DNA of 6,416 nt from Chloroflexota bacterium (GCA_016199405.1 JACQGS010000247.1:1-6416), one strand, 5' to 3'. Numbered from the stretch's first letter, positions 1 through 5,450 are shown. Translations and numbers: made by a program. The notes: a model not told the origin generated them from the sequence alone.

Positions 1-1
1 C

Positions 2-406
2 CCGTACCATTTGACGACGCACGAATTCTTGCTCTTGCTCAAATCGCACCTCGCGCCGGACGGCGTGTATATGGCGAATACGATTGACGTGCCGAGCGTT
101 GGCGCATTCGTGCGCGCGCATGTGCGGACGATGCAAGCCGTTTTCAAAAATGTTTTTCTGGTTGCCAACTCGGCGGATTGGCAAACGCTGGGGCGCGCGA
201 CGTTTGTGATCGTGGCGACGGATCGCGCGCTGGACCCGCAAGAGGTGATGCGCGTCGCGGACGAACTCGGCTACGCGGCGGTCACGTTTATCGTTCCGCC
301 GGACGCGCTCGCGGAATATCTCGCGCAAGAGCCGCCGCTCATTCTCAGCGACGATTATGCGCCGGTGGACAATTTGCTCGCGCCAACATTTGCGGACCGG
401 CAGTAA
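2..406 (+). CDS. Spermidine synthase-like protein, 3' end only
   Basis: Only the last 134 codons are in the window; the reading frame is open to the left edge, so the TTG at 11 is not a real start. The fragment opens with PYHLTTHEF and then LAPDGVYMANTID. In spermidine-synthase-like proteins this stretch follows the nucleotide-binding core, where a conserved P-Y-x-L-T-T-x-E-F segment leads into the last Rossmann strands. It ends with DDYAPVDNLLAP, the usual tail of the bacterial membrane-fused (MFS-type) spermidine synthases, whose D-x-x-P-V-D-N-L motif is highly recognisable. Family members transfer an aminopropyl group from decarboxylated S-adenosylmethionine to putrescine, but many fused forms have unproven substrates. 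The binding residues and any membrane part lie outside the window, so the exact reaction cannot be read. The gene converges on the propeller lipoprotein gene, with 70 bases between the stops. Confidence 0.8.
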   Translation, partial: PYHLTTHEFLLLLKSHLAPDGVYMANTIDVPSVGAFVRAHVRTMQAVFKNVFLVANSADWQTLGRATFVIVATDRALDPQEVMRVADELGYAAVTFIVPPDALAEYLAQEPPLILSDDYAPVDNLLAPTFADRQ

Positions 407-439
407 GAGAAGCGATGCGCTTTTGGCGCACCACTTCTC
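407..439 (+). terminator. Stem-loop directly after the spermidine-synthase-like stop
   Basis: GAGAAG (407-412) pairs with CTTCTC (434-439) and TGCGC (416-420) pairs with GCGCA (426-430). They are separated by a 3x3 internal loop (CGA/CCA) and closed by the loop TTTTG. The hairpin begins on the base after the TAA stop. A clear T tract does not follow (ATTTCTG), so it may be a weak terminator or only a 3'-end stabilising structure. Confidence 0.4.
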
Positions 440-464
440 ATTTCTGAACATCGCCGCTGGTTTG

Positions 465-480
465 CTGAGCAGTGGCTCAG
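465..480. other. Short perfect hairpin over the propeller-gene stop codon
   Basis: CTGAGC (465-470), loop AGTG, GCTCAG (475-480). It overlaps the TGA stop (477-479) of the minus-strand lipoprotein gene and lies in the convergent gap. No T tract follows on either strand, so a termination role is only possible, not shown. Confidence 0.3.
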
Positions 481-1976
481 TGGAGGAAGCACCCTGGGAG
501 GAATATCAGCGTCGTGATCTGGTTGGAAGAGCTGATCCTCTGTATCAAGATCATTCTGTCCTTATCCACTTGCCCCGAAAAACTGACCGTCACCTTTTGT
601 CCGCCACCCACGTCGTTCTCGAATAGAATGGCGACCTCATTTCCCTTGAGCGTGTACTTGCCGATTTTCATGTTGGGATTACCAGGTACCATTGAATCAC
701 GCACTGTGTTCCATGCTCTTTCTACATCGGGTGAACCTAGGCTACTCATTCCAGCGGTGCCACTCAATCCAGCAGCGTCGTCCTTGAAGAAACGAAAAAA
801 GAGAAAGGACTTGCCGCCTGAGCCGGACGTTTCATTAAAGAAAACGCAGTCGAGAAAAGTGATGGCGGCTGGCGTCGGAAGGGCGCGCGTCGGAAGGGGC
901 GGCGGCGCGGCTGGCGTTGGAGGGGGTGGTGGCGCGGCGATTGCGTCCGGCGCGCAGACAAATGTGGATTGTTGCCAGTCCGGCATATCTTCAAACTCGG
1001 GCGTCTTGGTCACCTGAACGACGTTCGCCCCGTCCGCGTTCATGATGAACAGGTCGGAATTTCCACTGCGGCGCGACGAAAAAACGATTTTCGTTCCATC
1101 GGGAGACCACGCCGGATAGTTGTCGGATGCCGGATCGTTGGTCAGTCGCTTGACGTTGGCGCCGTTAGAGTCCATCACGTAAACTTCGCTGTTACCATCG
1201 CGGTTGGAAACAAACGCGATCTTCCGGCAGTCCGGTGAAAAGCGCGGACTCGAATCGGAGGCGGGATGCCGGGTCAGATTCGCCGGGTTCTTGCCATCCG
1301 CGTCCATCAAGTAAACCTCGTTGTTCCCGTCGCGGTTGGTGAAGAAGACGATCTTTTTCCCGTCGGGCGACCATTTGGGTTGCGCGTCAGCGTTGGCAGG
1401 CAGGTTCGTGAGCCGCGTCGGATTCGTGCCATCGGCGTTGACAACAAAGACTTCGGGAACGTCCGGCGTTGGAAGATCGCGATCGGAATTCATCACGAAC
1501 TGCTTGCCATCCGGCGACCAGTGCGCGGCGGCGCTGCTAAAGTTGGTGACGGCTTTGGCGTCCGATCCGTCGGCGTTCATCACAAAGACGCGCCACTGGA
1601 ACGGCTGATTCGTCGCGTTGACGCTGAACGCGATGCGCTTGCCGTCCGGCGACCAGAATGGAAAGACGTTGACGGCTTGCGTCTTGGTCAATTGGACGAT
1701 GCTCGTGCCATCCGCGTTCATCGTGTAGATATTGGGAGCGCCGTCTTTGTCCGACATAAAGGCGATCTTTCCGCCGCCCCCGAAAGGCGTTGCGGTTGGC
1801 ACGGGCGTTGCGGTGGGCGGCACGCGCGTCGCGGTTGGCGCGGGTGTTGCAGTGGGCGGAACCGCCGTCGCGGTGGGTAGCGGCGTAGCGGTTGGTGGAA
1901 CGGGCGTAGGCGTTGGCGCAGCGCAGGCGACCAACATCGCGCTCAAGACCAAGATCAGTACGATTTGGTTTTTCAT
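477..1976 (-). CDS. Lipoprotein with six-bladed TolB/PD40 propeller and unnamed C-terminal domain
   Basis: This 499-residue protein is probably anchored on the outer face of the membrane. Residues 1-18 are a lipoprotein signal (MKNQIVLILV..., lipobox LVAC with lipidated C18). A Pro/Thr linker spans 19-66. Six PD40/TolB-type propeller blades span about 69-336, each built as K-I-A/V-F-x-S-x-R-D-G, E-V-Y-x-M-D/N-A-D-G, L-T, W-S-P-D-G. The blade near 250 ends SPDC instead of SPDG. A second Pro/Ala-rich linker (343-371) leads to a domain at about 373-492 that also occurs in the neighbouring lipoprotein. Propellers of this kind usually bind proteins or glycans; no catalytic residues are visible, and a function cannot be named. 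The ATG at 1976 is chosen because AAAGGAG lies 5 bases upstream and the signal peptide starts there. An in-frame ATG at 2048 would add 24 polar residues and no ribosome site. It is the last gene of the minus-strand run. Confidence 0.88.
   Translation of the reverse strand: MKNQIVLILVLSAMLVACAAPTPTPVPPTATPLPTATAVPPTATPAPTATRVPPTATPVPTATPFGGGGKIAFMSDKDGAPNIYTMNADGTSIVQLTKTQAVNVFPFWSPDGKRIAFSVNATNQPFQWRVFVMNADGSDAKAVTNFSSAAAHWSPDGKQFVMNSDRDLPTPDVPEVFVVNADGTNPTRLTNLPANADAQPKWSPDGKKIVFFTNRDGNNEVYLMDADGKNPANLTRHPASDSSPRFSPDCRKIAFVSNRDGNSEVYVMDSNGANVKRLTNDPASDNYPAWSPDGTKIVFSSRRSGNSDLFIMNADGANVVQVTKTPEFEDMPDWQQSTFVCAPDAIAAPPPPPTPAAPPPLPTRALPTPAAITFLDCVFFNETSGSGGKSFLFFRFFKDDAAGLSGTAGMSSLGSPDVERAWNTVRDSMVPGNPNMKIGKYTLKGNEVAILFENDVGGGQKVTVSFSGQVDKDRMILIQRISSSNQITTLIFLPGCFLH
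501..860 (-). other. Unnamed C-terminal domain, copy 1 (propeller lipoprotein)
   Basis: Residues about 373-492 of the propeller lipoprotein. Markers shared with the neighbouring gene, in order: LDxVFF, GKxFxFxRFF, AWNxVR, PNxxxGKYTxxGxE, then a hydrophobic F/Y-x-G-x-(V/I) strand and IL followed by a final TT. The pattern suggests a small beta-rich fold. A hand count over 601-840 gives 121 G+C in 240 bases (about 50%), against 80 in 120 (about 67%) for two 60-base stretches of the propeller (1381-1440 and 1501-1560). Confidence 0.65.
864..950 (-). repeat. Pro/Ala-rich inter-domain linker
   Basis: Encodes residues 343-371 between the propeller and the C-terminal domain: runs of P with A, T and L, including five consecutive prolines. 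It differs in composition from the N-terminal PPTATP linker of the same protein, which suggests the two joints arose separately. Confidence 0.6.
1779..1922 (-). repeat. PPTATP-type Pro/Thr linker of the propeller lipoprotein
   Basis: Encodes residues 19-66 just after the lipidated cysteine: AAPTPTPVPPTATP, then variants of the seven-residue unit V-P-P-T-A-T-P and the shorter P-T-A-T. On the DNA it reads as an imperfect GCGGTTGGC/GTGGGC tandem pattern. It is likely an extended spacer that lifts the propeller off the membrane. Confidence 0.7.
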
Positions 1977-1981
1977 TTTGA

Positions 1982-1988
1982 CTCCTTT
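1982..1988 (-). promoter_or_regulatory. Ribosome binding site that fixes the propeller-gene start
   Basis: AAAGGAG on the minus strand, 5 bases before the ATG at 1976. It decides against the longer in-frame start at 2048. Confidence 0.8.
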
Positions 1989-2019
1989 GAGACATTGCCT
2001 CTTGCTCCCCTCACCAGAG

Positions 2020-2055
2020 ACGCGCGGTGGATTGCGCCGTCCATCCACCGCGCGT
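2020..2055. repeat. Perfect 13-bp inverted repeat in the gap between the two related lipoprotein genes
   Basis: ACGCGCGGTGGAT (2020-2032) and ATCCACCGCGCGT (2043-2055) are exact reverse complements around a 10-base loop. It sits in the 99-base gap between the stop at 2076 and the start at 1976, and GGTGGATT recurs at 2062-2069. No T tract follows on the minus strand, so it is not a standard intrinsic terminator. It could be a processing or stability hairpin, an attenuator, or a palindromic repeat element. Confidence 0.65.
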
Positions 2056-2075
2056 ATTGCAGGTGGATTCCGGTT

Positions 2076-2675
2076 CTAACGCGCGAAATCCGCGCGCGTG
2101 AATGTCACATTTTGCGTGGTGACGCCAGTGGGGACCCACTTCTCGGTTAGTATCAACCTATTGCCTTCGATAGTCCCGGCATACTCGAGTACAGGATCAC
2201 CTCTATTGCTTAGAGTGAAGGCGATTTCCTTCCCTCGAAACGTGTATTTTCCGGTTCCGAGATTTGGAGTGTCCGGCGTCAACGGGCGAACCGAGTTCCA
2301 AGCCGATGGCGCATCCGCCGCCCGCACGTTATTCAGGACGACATTTCCATCCGCGAAAAATCGCAAAAAACTAAAAGCCTTGCCGCTCGCAGTGTTGATC
2401 TCGCTGAAAAAGACACCGTCGAGTGCCGCGAGCGGTGTGGGCGTTGGCGTGGGGGCTAGTGTCTGTGTCGCCGTTGGCGCGGTGGTTGGAGTTGGCGGCG
2501 CAGGTGTTGCGGTCGGCGGCGCGTACGTTGGCGTTGGAGTAGGTTGAGGAGTTGGCGATGTTGCAAACGTTGGCGCGGGTGGTAGTGGAGTGGATGGCGC
2601 GGGTGTGGGAGTTGGCGCGGCACACGCGATGAGCGTCGCCAACAAGAATGGAGCGACAATCCTTGTGTGTTTCAT
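2076..2675 (-). CDS. Small lipoprotein: Pro/Thr linker plus unnamed domain
   Basis: This 199-residue protein has a lipoprotein signal (residues 1-18, MKHTRIVAPFLLATLIAC, lipobox LIAC, C18), a long Pro/Thr/Ala linker (19-84) and one domain (about 85-196). The domain aligns over its whole length with the C-terminal domain of the propeller lipoprotein downstream: LDGVFF, GKAFSFLRFF, AWNSVR, PNLGTGKYTFRGKE. I do not recognise the family and no catalytic residues stand out; the alternating hydrophobic pattern fits a small beta sandwich or barrel. The ATG at 2675 has AAAGGAG at 2684-2690, 8 bases upstream. It lies 61 bases after the PEBP-lipoprotein stop and 99 bases before the next gene, so co-transcription is likely. 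It may be a stand-alone paralogue from which the propeller protein gained its tail, or the reverse. Confidence 0.85.
   Translation of the reverse strand: MKHTRIVAPFLLATLIACAAPTPTPAPSTPLPPAPTFATSPTPQPTPTPTYAPPTATPAPPTPTTAPTATQTLAPTPTPTPLAALDGVFFSEINTASGKAFSFLRFFADGNVVLNNVRAADAPSAWNSVRPLTPDTPNLGTGKYTFRGKEIAFTLSNRGDPVLEYAGTIEGNRLILTEKWVPTGVTTQNVTFTRADFAR
2088..2423 (-). other. Unnamed C-terminal domain, copy 2 (small lipoprotein)
   Basis: Residues about 85-196. Compared with copy 1 it lacks a few residues between the RFF motif and AWNSVR, but keeps the GKYT-x-x-G-x-E core and the closing hydrophobic strands. Similarity is also visible in the DNA around the GKYT codons and around the LDxVFF codons, pointing to common descent rather than chance. 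A hand count over 2161-2280 gives 62 G+C in 120 bases. Confidence 0.65.
2424..2621 (-). repeat. Pro/Thr linker of the small lipoprotein
   Basis: Encodes residues 19-84: AAPTPTPAP, then irregular PTPTPT, PPTATPAPP and TAPTAT units. At about 66 residues it is the longest of the three linkers and the least regular. Its first eight residues equal those of the other two lipoproteins although codons differ. Confidence 0.7.
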
Positions 2676-2736
2676 TTTTTCCTCTCCTTTTATTTTCCCT
2701 CCCCTCAGAAACCCGTTGTGTTTATCCCTCTTGTTT

Positions 2737-3450
2737 TTATCGCCCGTAGGTTCCCATGTATTCCGTTTCTGCCAGTGTCTGATCTTTCAGCGCGTTCAGG
2801 ATAAACTGGACGTTCCCTTGATTCGCGTTGAGTTGCTCGCGCGTTGGCGGCGTGACTGTATCTTTTACCGCGAATAGTCGGAGAAAGTACCGATGTGGAT
2901 TGCCGCGGGGCGGGCATGGACCAAAGTAACCGAGCAATTCGGTTGCGCCTTGGGGCAGTCTGCCTTTGGTATAGCCCTCTGGCAACGCGCGCAATGCAGC
3001 CGGCAAGTTGTACAACACCCAATGAGCGCCAAGATAACCCGGCGGCGCGCCGGGTATGTCGGGGTCGTACATCAGAAGGACAAAGCCCTTGGTGCCGCTG
3101 GGCGGTTCGTTCCATTTGAGTTCGGGCGAGATATTCTGACCGCCGAATCCTGGATCATTACAAACGTACTTGAGCGGGATCGCCGCGCCCTTTGCAAACG
3201 CCGTCACCGTGAGCGCAAAAGGGGCACGCGTGTTGGTGGGCGGAACGGATGTTGCAGCGGGCGGCACCGAAGTATTCGTCGGGGGCACGCGCGTTGGCGT
3301 CGCGGTTCGCGCGGGGGTTGAAGTGGGCGGCACCGATGTTGCGGTTGGTGGCGGTGTCGCGGTTGGCGGCACCGGGGTTGGGGTTGGCGCGGCGCACGCA
3401 ACCAGAACAAAAGCGAAAAGCACGGCGTAAAGCGCGCAAAGGGTTTTCAT
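2737..3450 (-). CDS. Lipoprotein with a PEBP domain (YbhB/YbcL family)
   Basis: This 237-residue protein has a lipoprotein signal (residues 1-19, lipobox LVAC, C19), a Pro/Thr linker (20-75) and a full phosphatidylethanolamine-binding-protein domain (about 77-237, close to the usual 160 residues of bacterial YbhB/YbcL). Family marks are NISPELKW (106-113), the anion-site DPD (129-131) followed by PG, HWVLYNLP (143-150), GYFGPCPP with PHRY (174-188) and a closing AETEYMGTYGR. Bacterial members bind small anionic ligands but their roles are poorly known; the 'Raf kinase inhibitor-like' name is inherited from eukaryotic relatives. The start at 3450 is preceded by AAAGGAGGG six bases upstream. 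It begins 22 bases after the methyltransferase stop, so the two are probably one transcript. The membrane-tethered form with a long linker places the domain outside the cytoplasm. Confidence 0.9.
   Translation of the reverse strand: MKTLCALYAVLFAFVLVACAAPTPTPVPPTATPPPTATSVPPTSTPARTATPTRVPPTNTSVPPAATSVPPTNTRAPFALTVTAFAKGAAIPLKYVCNDPGFGGQNISPELKWNEPPSGTKGFVLLMYDPDIPGAPPGYLGAHWVLYNLPAALRALPEGYTKGRLPQGATELLGYFGPCPPRGNPHRYFLRLFAVKDTVTPPTREQLNANQGNVQFILNALKDQTLAETEYMGTYGR
3226..3393 (-). repeat. VPPT-type linker of the PEBP lipoprotein
   Basis: Encodes residues 20-75. After AAPTPTP it repeats the core V-P-P-T/A several times (VPPTATP, VPPTSTP, VPPTNT, VPPAAT), with two arginines that break the otherwise uncharged stretch. 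It is the most regular of the three linkers. Confidence 0.7.
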
Positions 3451-3472
3451 TTCTATCCCTCCTTTGAATGAA

Positions 3473-4003
3473 TCAGAAGCGCGGAATCAGAAACGGTGTG
3501 CGCTTTTTGTACTCCCCGTACGCTTGCCCAAAGCGCAGTTCCATTTCTTTTTCTTCGACCCGGCGGATGTACGATAACAACGCGACTGAGCCCAAGAGAA
3601 CGAGAAGCGCGGCGGAGATTGAGCCGAGCACAATCGCGATCCCGAAGTACAACCCGATGGCGCCGAGCGTCATCGGGTTGCGGCAGTACGAGTACGGCGG
3701 TTGAATCACCAATTTCTGCGTCGCCATGAGCGGCACCGGCGTCCCGCGTCCGATGGTGAACTGCGCGTAGATAGACCACAGCGCGAACAACAGTCCACCC
3801 GCGATGCACAGCGCGCCGACGAGCGCGTTCGCGAGCGGATGAACGAATCGCGGCAGCGCGAGCCATTGGTCAAGGTTCGCCGAGCCGGCGGTGAGCGCGG
3901 AGGGGAGAATCAAGAGAAAGAACACCGCTTCGAGCGCGAGCGCGGCAATGCGCGCGCGGGGCGAGTACTCGCGCGCGGCTTGCTTGAGGATTCGGTCTTT
4001 CAT
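3473..4003 (-). CDS. Isoprenylcysteine/phospholipid methyltransferase-like membrane protein
   Basis: This 176-residue integral membrane protein belongs to the ICMT/PEMT-like superfamily of S-adenosylmethionine-dependent methyltransferases. It shows the N-terminal EYSPRARIAALALEAVFFL segment common in the bacterial group, helices at about 20-40 and 57-78, a TM hairpin at about 113-147, and the C-terminal signature: YSYCRNPMTLG (104-114; R-N-P is the cofactor-side motif), then EEKEMELRFG (150-159) and AYGEYKKRTP (161-170). The methyl acceptor in bacteria is usually unknown; protein prenylcysteine is unlikely to be the substrate. The ATG at 4003 is chosen because GGAGG lies 5 bases upstream; a GTG at 4015 would cover that site. 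The frame is open far upstream through an ABC-ATPase-like relic. The gene ends 22 bases before the PEBP lipoprotein start. Confidence 0.85.
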   Translation of the reverse strand: MKDRILKQAAREYSPRARIAALALEAVFFLLILPSALTAGSANLDQWLALPRFVHPLANALVGALCIAGGLLFALWSIYAQFTIGRGTPVPLMATQKLVIQPPYSYCRNPMTLGAIGLYFGIAIVLGSISAALLVLLGSVALLSYIRRVEEKEMELRFGQAYGEYKKRTPFLIPRF

Positions 4004-4008
4004 TCGTG

Positions 4009-4013
4009 CCTCC
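4009..4013 (-). promoter_or_regulatory. Ribosome binding site that decides the methyltransferase start
   Basis: GGAGG on the minus strand, 5 bases before the ATG at 4003. It lies inside the open frame of the upstream ABC-ATPase-like relic, so the relic may have supplied the translation start. Confidence 0.65.
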
Positions 4014-4015
4014 AC

Positions 4016-4198
4016 TTTGTTCAGCCACCGCCCGCCGTCGGCGAGTGGAAGCGGCAGCGCGGCGTTTTCGCCGGCGGTGAGCAGTGGAATGAGATTGAAA
4101 TCCGAAACACGAATCCAATTTTTTCGCCGGACTTGCGCGTCGTCGCCGGCGAAAATCGTTTGGCGCGCGGCGTCGAGCCAAGCGCGCCCGGCGTATTT
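4016..4198 (-). pseudogene. Decayed fragment of a LolD/MacB-type ABC transporter ATPase
   Basis: The 197-base gap between the membrane-protein stop (4201) and the methyltransferase start has an uninterrupted frame that no proper start codon opens. Its translation reads AGRAWLDAARQTIFAGDDAQ, then VRRKNW, then FNLIPLLTAGENAALPL at 4099-4049. In LolD/MacB-family ATPases the stretch after the Walker A helix runs: strand with LDG, I-F/T-A-L-x-D, R-R-x-x-I-G-F-V-F-Q (Q-loop), x-F-N-L-I/L-P-x-L-T-A-x-E-N-V-x-L-P-L. Order and spacing match. The Q-loop is broken (IRVSD where GFVFQ is expected), and Walker A, the LSGGQ signature and Walker B are absent. I infer a relic of an ABC ATPase gene, joined in frame to the methyltransferase. 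It was read by eye; the alternative is chance similarity in an open GC-rich gap. Confidence 0.55.
4121..4155. repeat. 10-bp inverted repeat inside the ABC-ATPase relic
   Basis: TTTTCGCCGG (4121-4130) and CCGGCGAAAA (4146-4155) are exact reverse complements around a 15-base loop. A further direct copy of TTTTCGCCGG lies at 4065-4074. The arms carry T and A tails in the arrangement opposite to an intrinsic terminator, so no terminator is called. Confidence 0.4.
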
Positions 4199-4200
4199 GC

Positions 4201-5310
4201 TTATGCGCTTGTTTTTTTCTTGCGCGCTTGCACGATTCCGAAAATCACTACGCCCAATCCAATCGCCGAAATTACCGCGGCTTCGATTGCCATCGGATTG
4301 AAAATCTCCGCGAATAAAACGCCAAAGGCGCGCGTGAATTCGGTGCGCACGGCTGCCGGCACTTCGCTCATCGGACCGGCGGAGAGCGCTGCGCTGATCG
4401 CGCTTTGATACGTCAGCACCGGCAACAATCCCACCACTCCGCCGACGACGAGCGGCAGTCCGACCCAGCGCAGCAAATCAAAGCGTGAGCGACTGCCGTA
4501 CGCGATCAATAACACCAACAGCACGAGCGGCACGACCGGCGCTAGACCGGCGAGCGTGCGCAACGTGCGGGCTTGGGATTTGACCGCCGCCGCGCCGACG
4601 CCGGCTTGCTTTTCGAGGCGCGATAATTCAAGCGTCAGCGAAAAACGATCCGGCACATTATCGATCACCTCATCCATTCCGTCGCGATAATCTTGCATTT
4701 GATCCGGCGTCCACGGTAGAGGGAACATGCACGGCGTGAAGAGATTGTAGAGCACCTCGGTGCCCGGCGGCGTCGCGGCAAGCCGTTTCAAAAAATCGTC
4801 AATGTCGTCTTGTTTGCACGGTGGTAATTTGGAATAGATCAAGTCCGCGTACTTGAAGCCGCGCGCGCCGCGATTCCAATCCTTGAAGGTTTTGAGCTCC
4901 AGATCAATGATGGGCAATGGGTTGGCGCTGTCCAGCCAATCGTAGACGCCATCGATCGTTGCGGAAACGTAGCCGGAGAGGATCGGCGCGGGCAGGGCTT
5001 CCTCGCGAATGATCTGCCAATCTTTGCGCTCCAGGAATTGCATTGCTTTGAGCGCATCCGGCTCGCGAATGGCAGTCTGCGCTTCGCCGGTCAGCACGCG
5101 TTCTTGCGCGCGGCGTAACGAAAACCATTCGAGGGTTACGGTAAGCAGCGGAGATTCCGTCACTTCTTTCGTGACGACTTTCTTCACCAACGCCTTGTCG
5201 AAGACCACCCTGCCGACGTTGAAGAAGAGGAGCGCCAACGGAATCGTCAGAATCAACAAGATGACCAGCAATAGCGCAAGACAGCCGATCTTGCTCGATT
5301 TGTTTTCCAT
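4201..5310 (-). CDS. Unrecognised membrane protein, one N-terminal and three C-terminal helices
   Basis: I do not recognise this 369-residue protein. It has a basic start (MENKSSK), a first helix at about 9-31, a large domain at about 32-252, and helices at about 253-271, 282-304 and 342-361. The loop YGSRSRFDLLR (271-281) and the tail QARKKKTSA are basic, so the positive-inside rule puts both ends and that loop in the cytoplasm and the large domain outside. The outer domain has two cysteines, C165 (LPPCK) and C194 (FTPCMFP), flanking an acidic helix-like stretch and well placed for a disulfide. It carries KKVVTKEVTESPLL near the first helix. No enzyme motif is visible. The start at 5310 has AAAGGAGG at 5318-5325, 7 bases upstream, and a sigma70-like promoter about 50 bases further. 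It is the first gene of the minus-strand run and is divergent to lepB. Confidence 0.85.
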   Translation of the reverse strand: MENKSSKIGCLALLLVILLILTIPLALLFFNVGRVVFDKALVKKVVTKEVTESPLLTVTLEWFSLRRAQERVLTGEAQTAIREPDALKAMQFLERKDWQIIREEALPAPILSGYVSATIDGVYDWLDSANPLPIIDLELKTFKDWNRGARGFKYADLIYSKLPPCKQDDIDDFLKRLAATPPGTEVLYNLFTPCMFPLPWTPDQMQDYRDGMDEVIDNVPDRFSLTLELSRLEKQAGVGAAAVKSQARTLRTLAGLAPVVPLVLLVLLIAYGSRSRFDLLRWVGLPLVVGGVVGLLPVLTYQSAISAALSAGPMSEVPAAVRTEFTRAFGVLFAEIFNPMAIEAAVISAIGLGVVIFGIVQARKKKTSA

Positions 5311-5364
5311 CGATATGCCTCCTTTGGCAAGCGACCCGCCTTGAGAATGGTCGAATTAGCGCGA

Positions 5365-5393
5365 ATTGTAACACGAGGCGCGGCGGCTGACAA
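5365..5393 (-). promoter_or_regulatory. Sigma70-like promoter for the membrane protein and perhaps the whole minus-strand run
   Basis: On the minus strand, TTGTCA (5388-5393), a spacer of exactly 17 bases, then TACAAT (5365-5370). Each hexamer matches the consensus at five of six bases. Transcription would begin near 5358 and give a leader of about 48 bases, with AAAGGAGG correctly placed before the ATG at 5310. Confidence 0.7.
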
Positions 5394-5421
5394 TACCCGA
5401 ATTAGCAGTCAGTGAAATTGT

Positions 5422-5450
5422 TTGCGAGTTGGCGCGGAATGTTTTATAAT
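5422..5450 (+). promoter_or_regulatory. Sigma70-like promoter for lepB
   Basis: TTGCGA (5422-5427, four of six consensus bases), a 17-base spacer, then a perfect TATAAT (5445-5450). Transcription would start near 5457, only about 6 bases before the ATG at 5463. The two divergent promoters have 28 bases between their -35 boxes. Confidence 0.65.

Noticed and set aside
472..1017. A 181-codon plus-strand open frame
   Set aside because: Antisense of the propeller protein's C-terminal domain and Pro-rich linker; its Gly-rich end mirrors the Pro codons.
1266..1880. A 204-codon plus-strand open frame with repeated VGRP-like units
   Set aside because: It is the antisense of the propeller blades; its periodicity comes from the repeated SPDG and NADG codons on the minus strand.
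1977..2048. 24-residue N-terminal extension of the propeller lipoprotein
   Set aside because: It would bury the signal peptide behind polar residues and cross both the strong AAAGGAG site and part of the hairpin at 2020-2055.
1779..3393. Periodic GTTGGC/GTGGGC tracts as a possible CRISPR or tandem repeat array
   Set aside because: Units are short, imperfect and in frame, and they encode the Pro/Thr linkers of three lipoproteins; there are no unique spacers.
4121..4155. Inverted repeat with T and A tails as an intrinsic terminator after the membrane protein
   Set aside because: On both strands the T tract comes before the stem and the A tract after it, the reverse of a terminator.
4203..4221. 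A run of seven A on the minus strand near the end of the membrane-protein gene, as a -1 frameshift into the ABC-like frame
   Set aside because: The heptamer in frame is G AAA AAA, not a good slippery site, and the membrane protein has a normal basic C-terminus. A fusion with an ABC-ATPase fragment lacking its catalytic motifs makes no functional sense.
3701..4408. A 235-codon plus-strand open frame
   Set aside because: It lies opposite the methyltransferase, the relic and the membrane protein, is rich in Arg/Glu/Ala as antisense frames of GC-rich genes are, and has no ribosome site or known motif.
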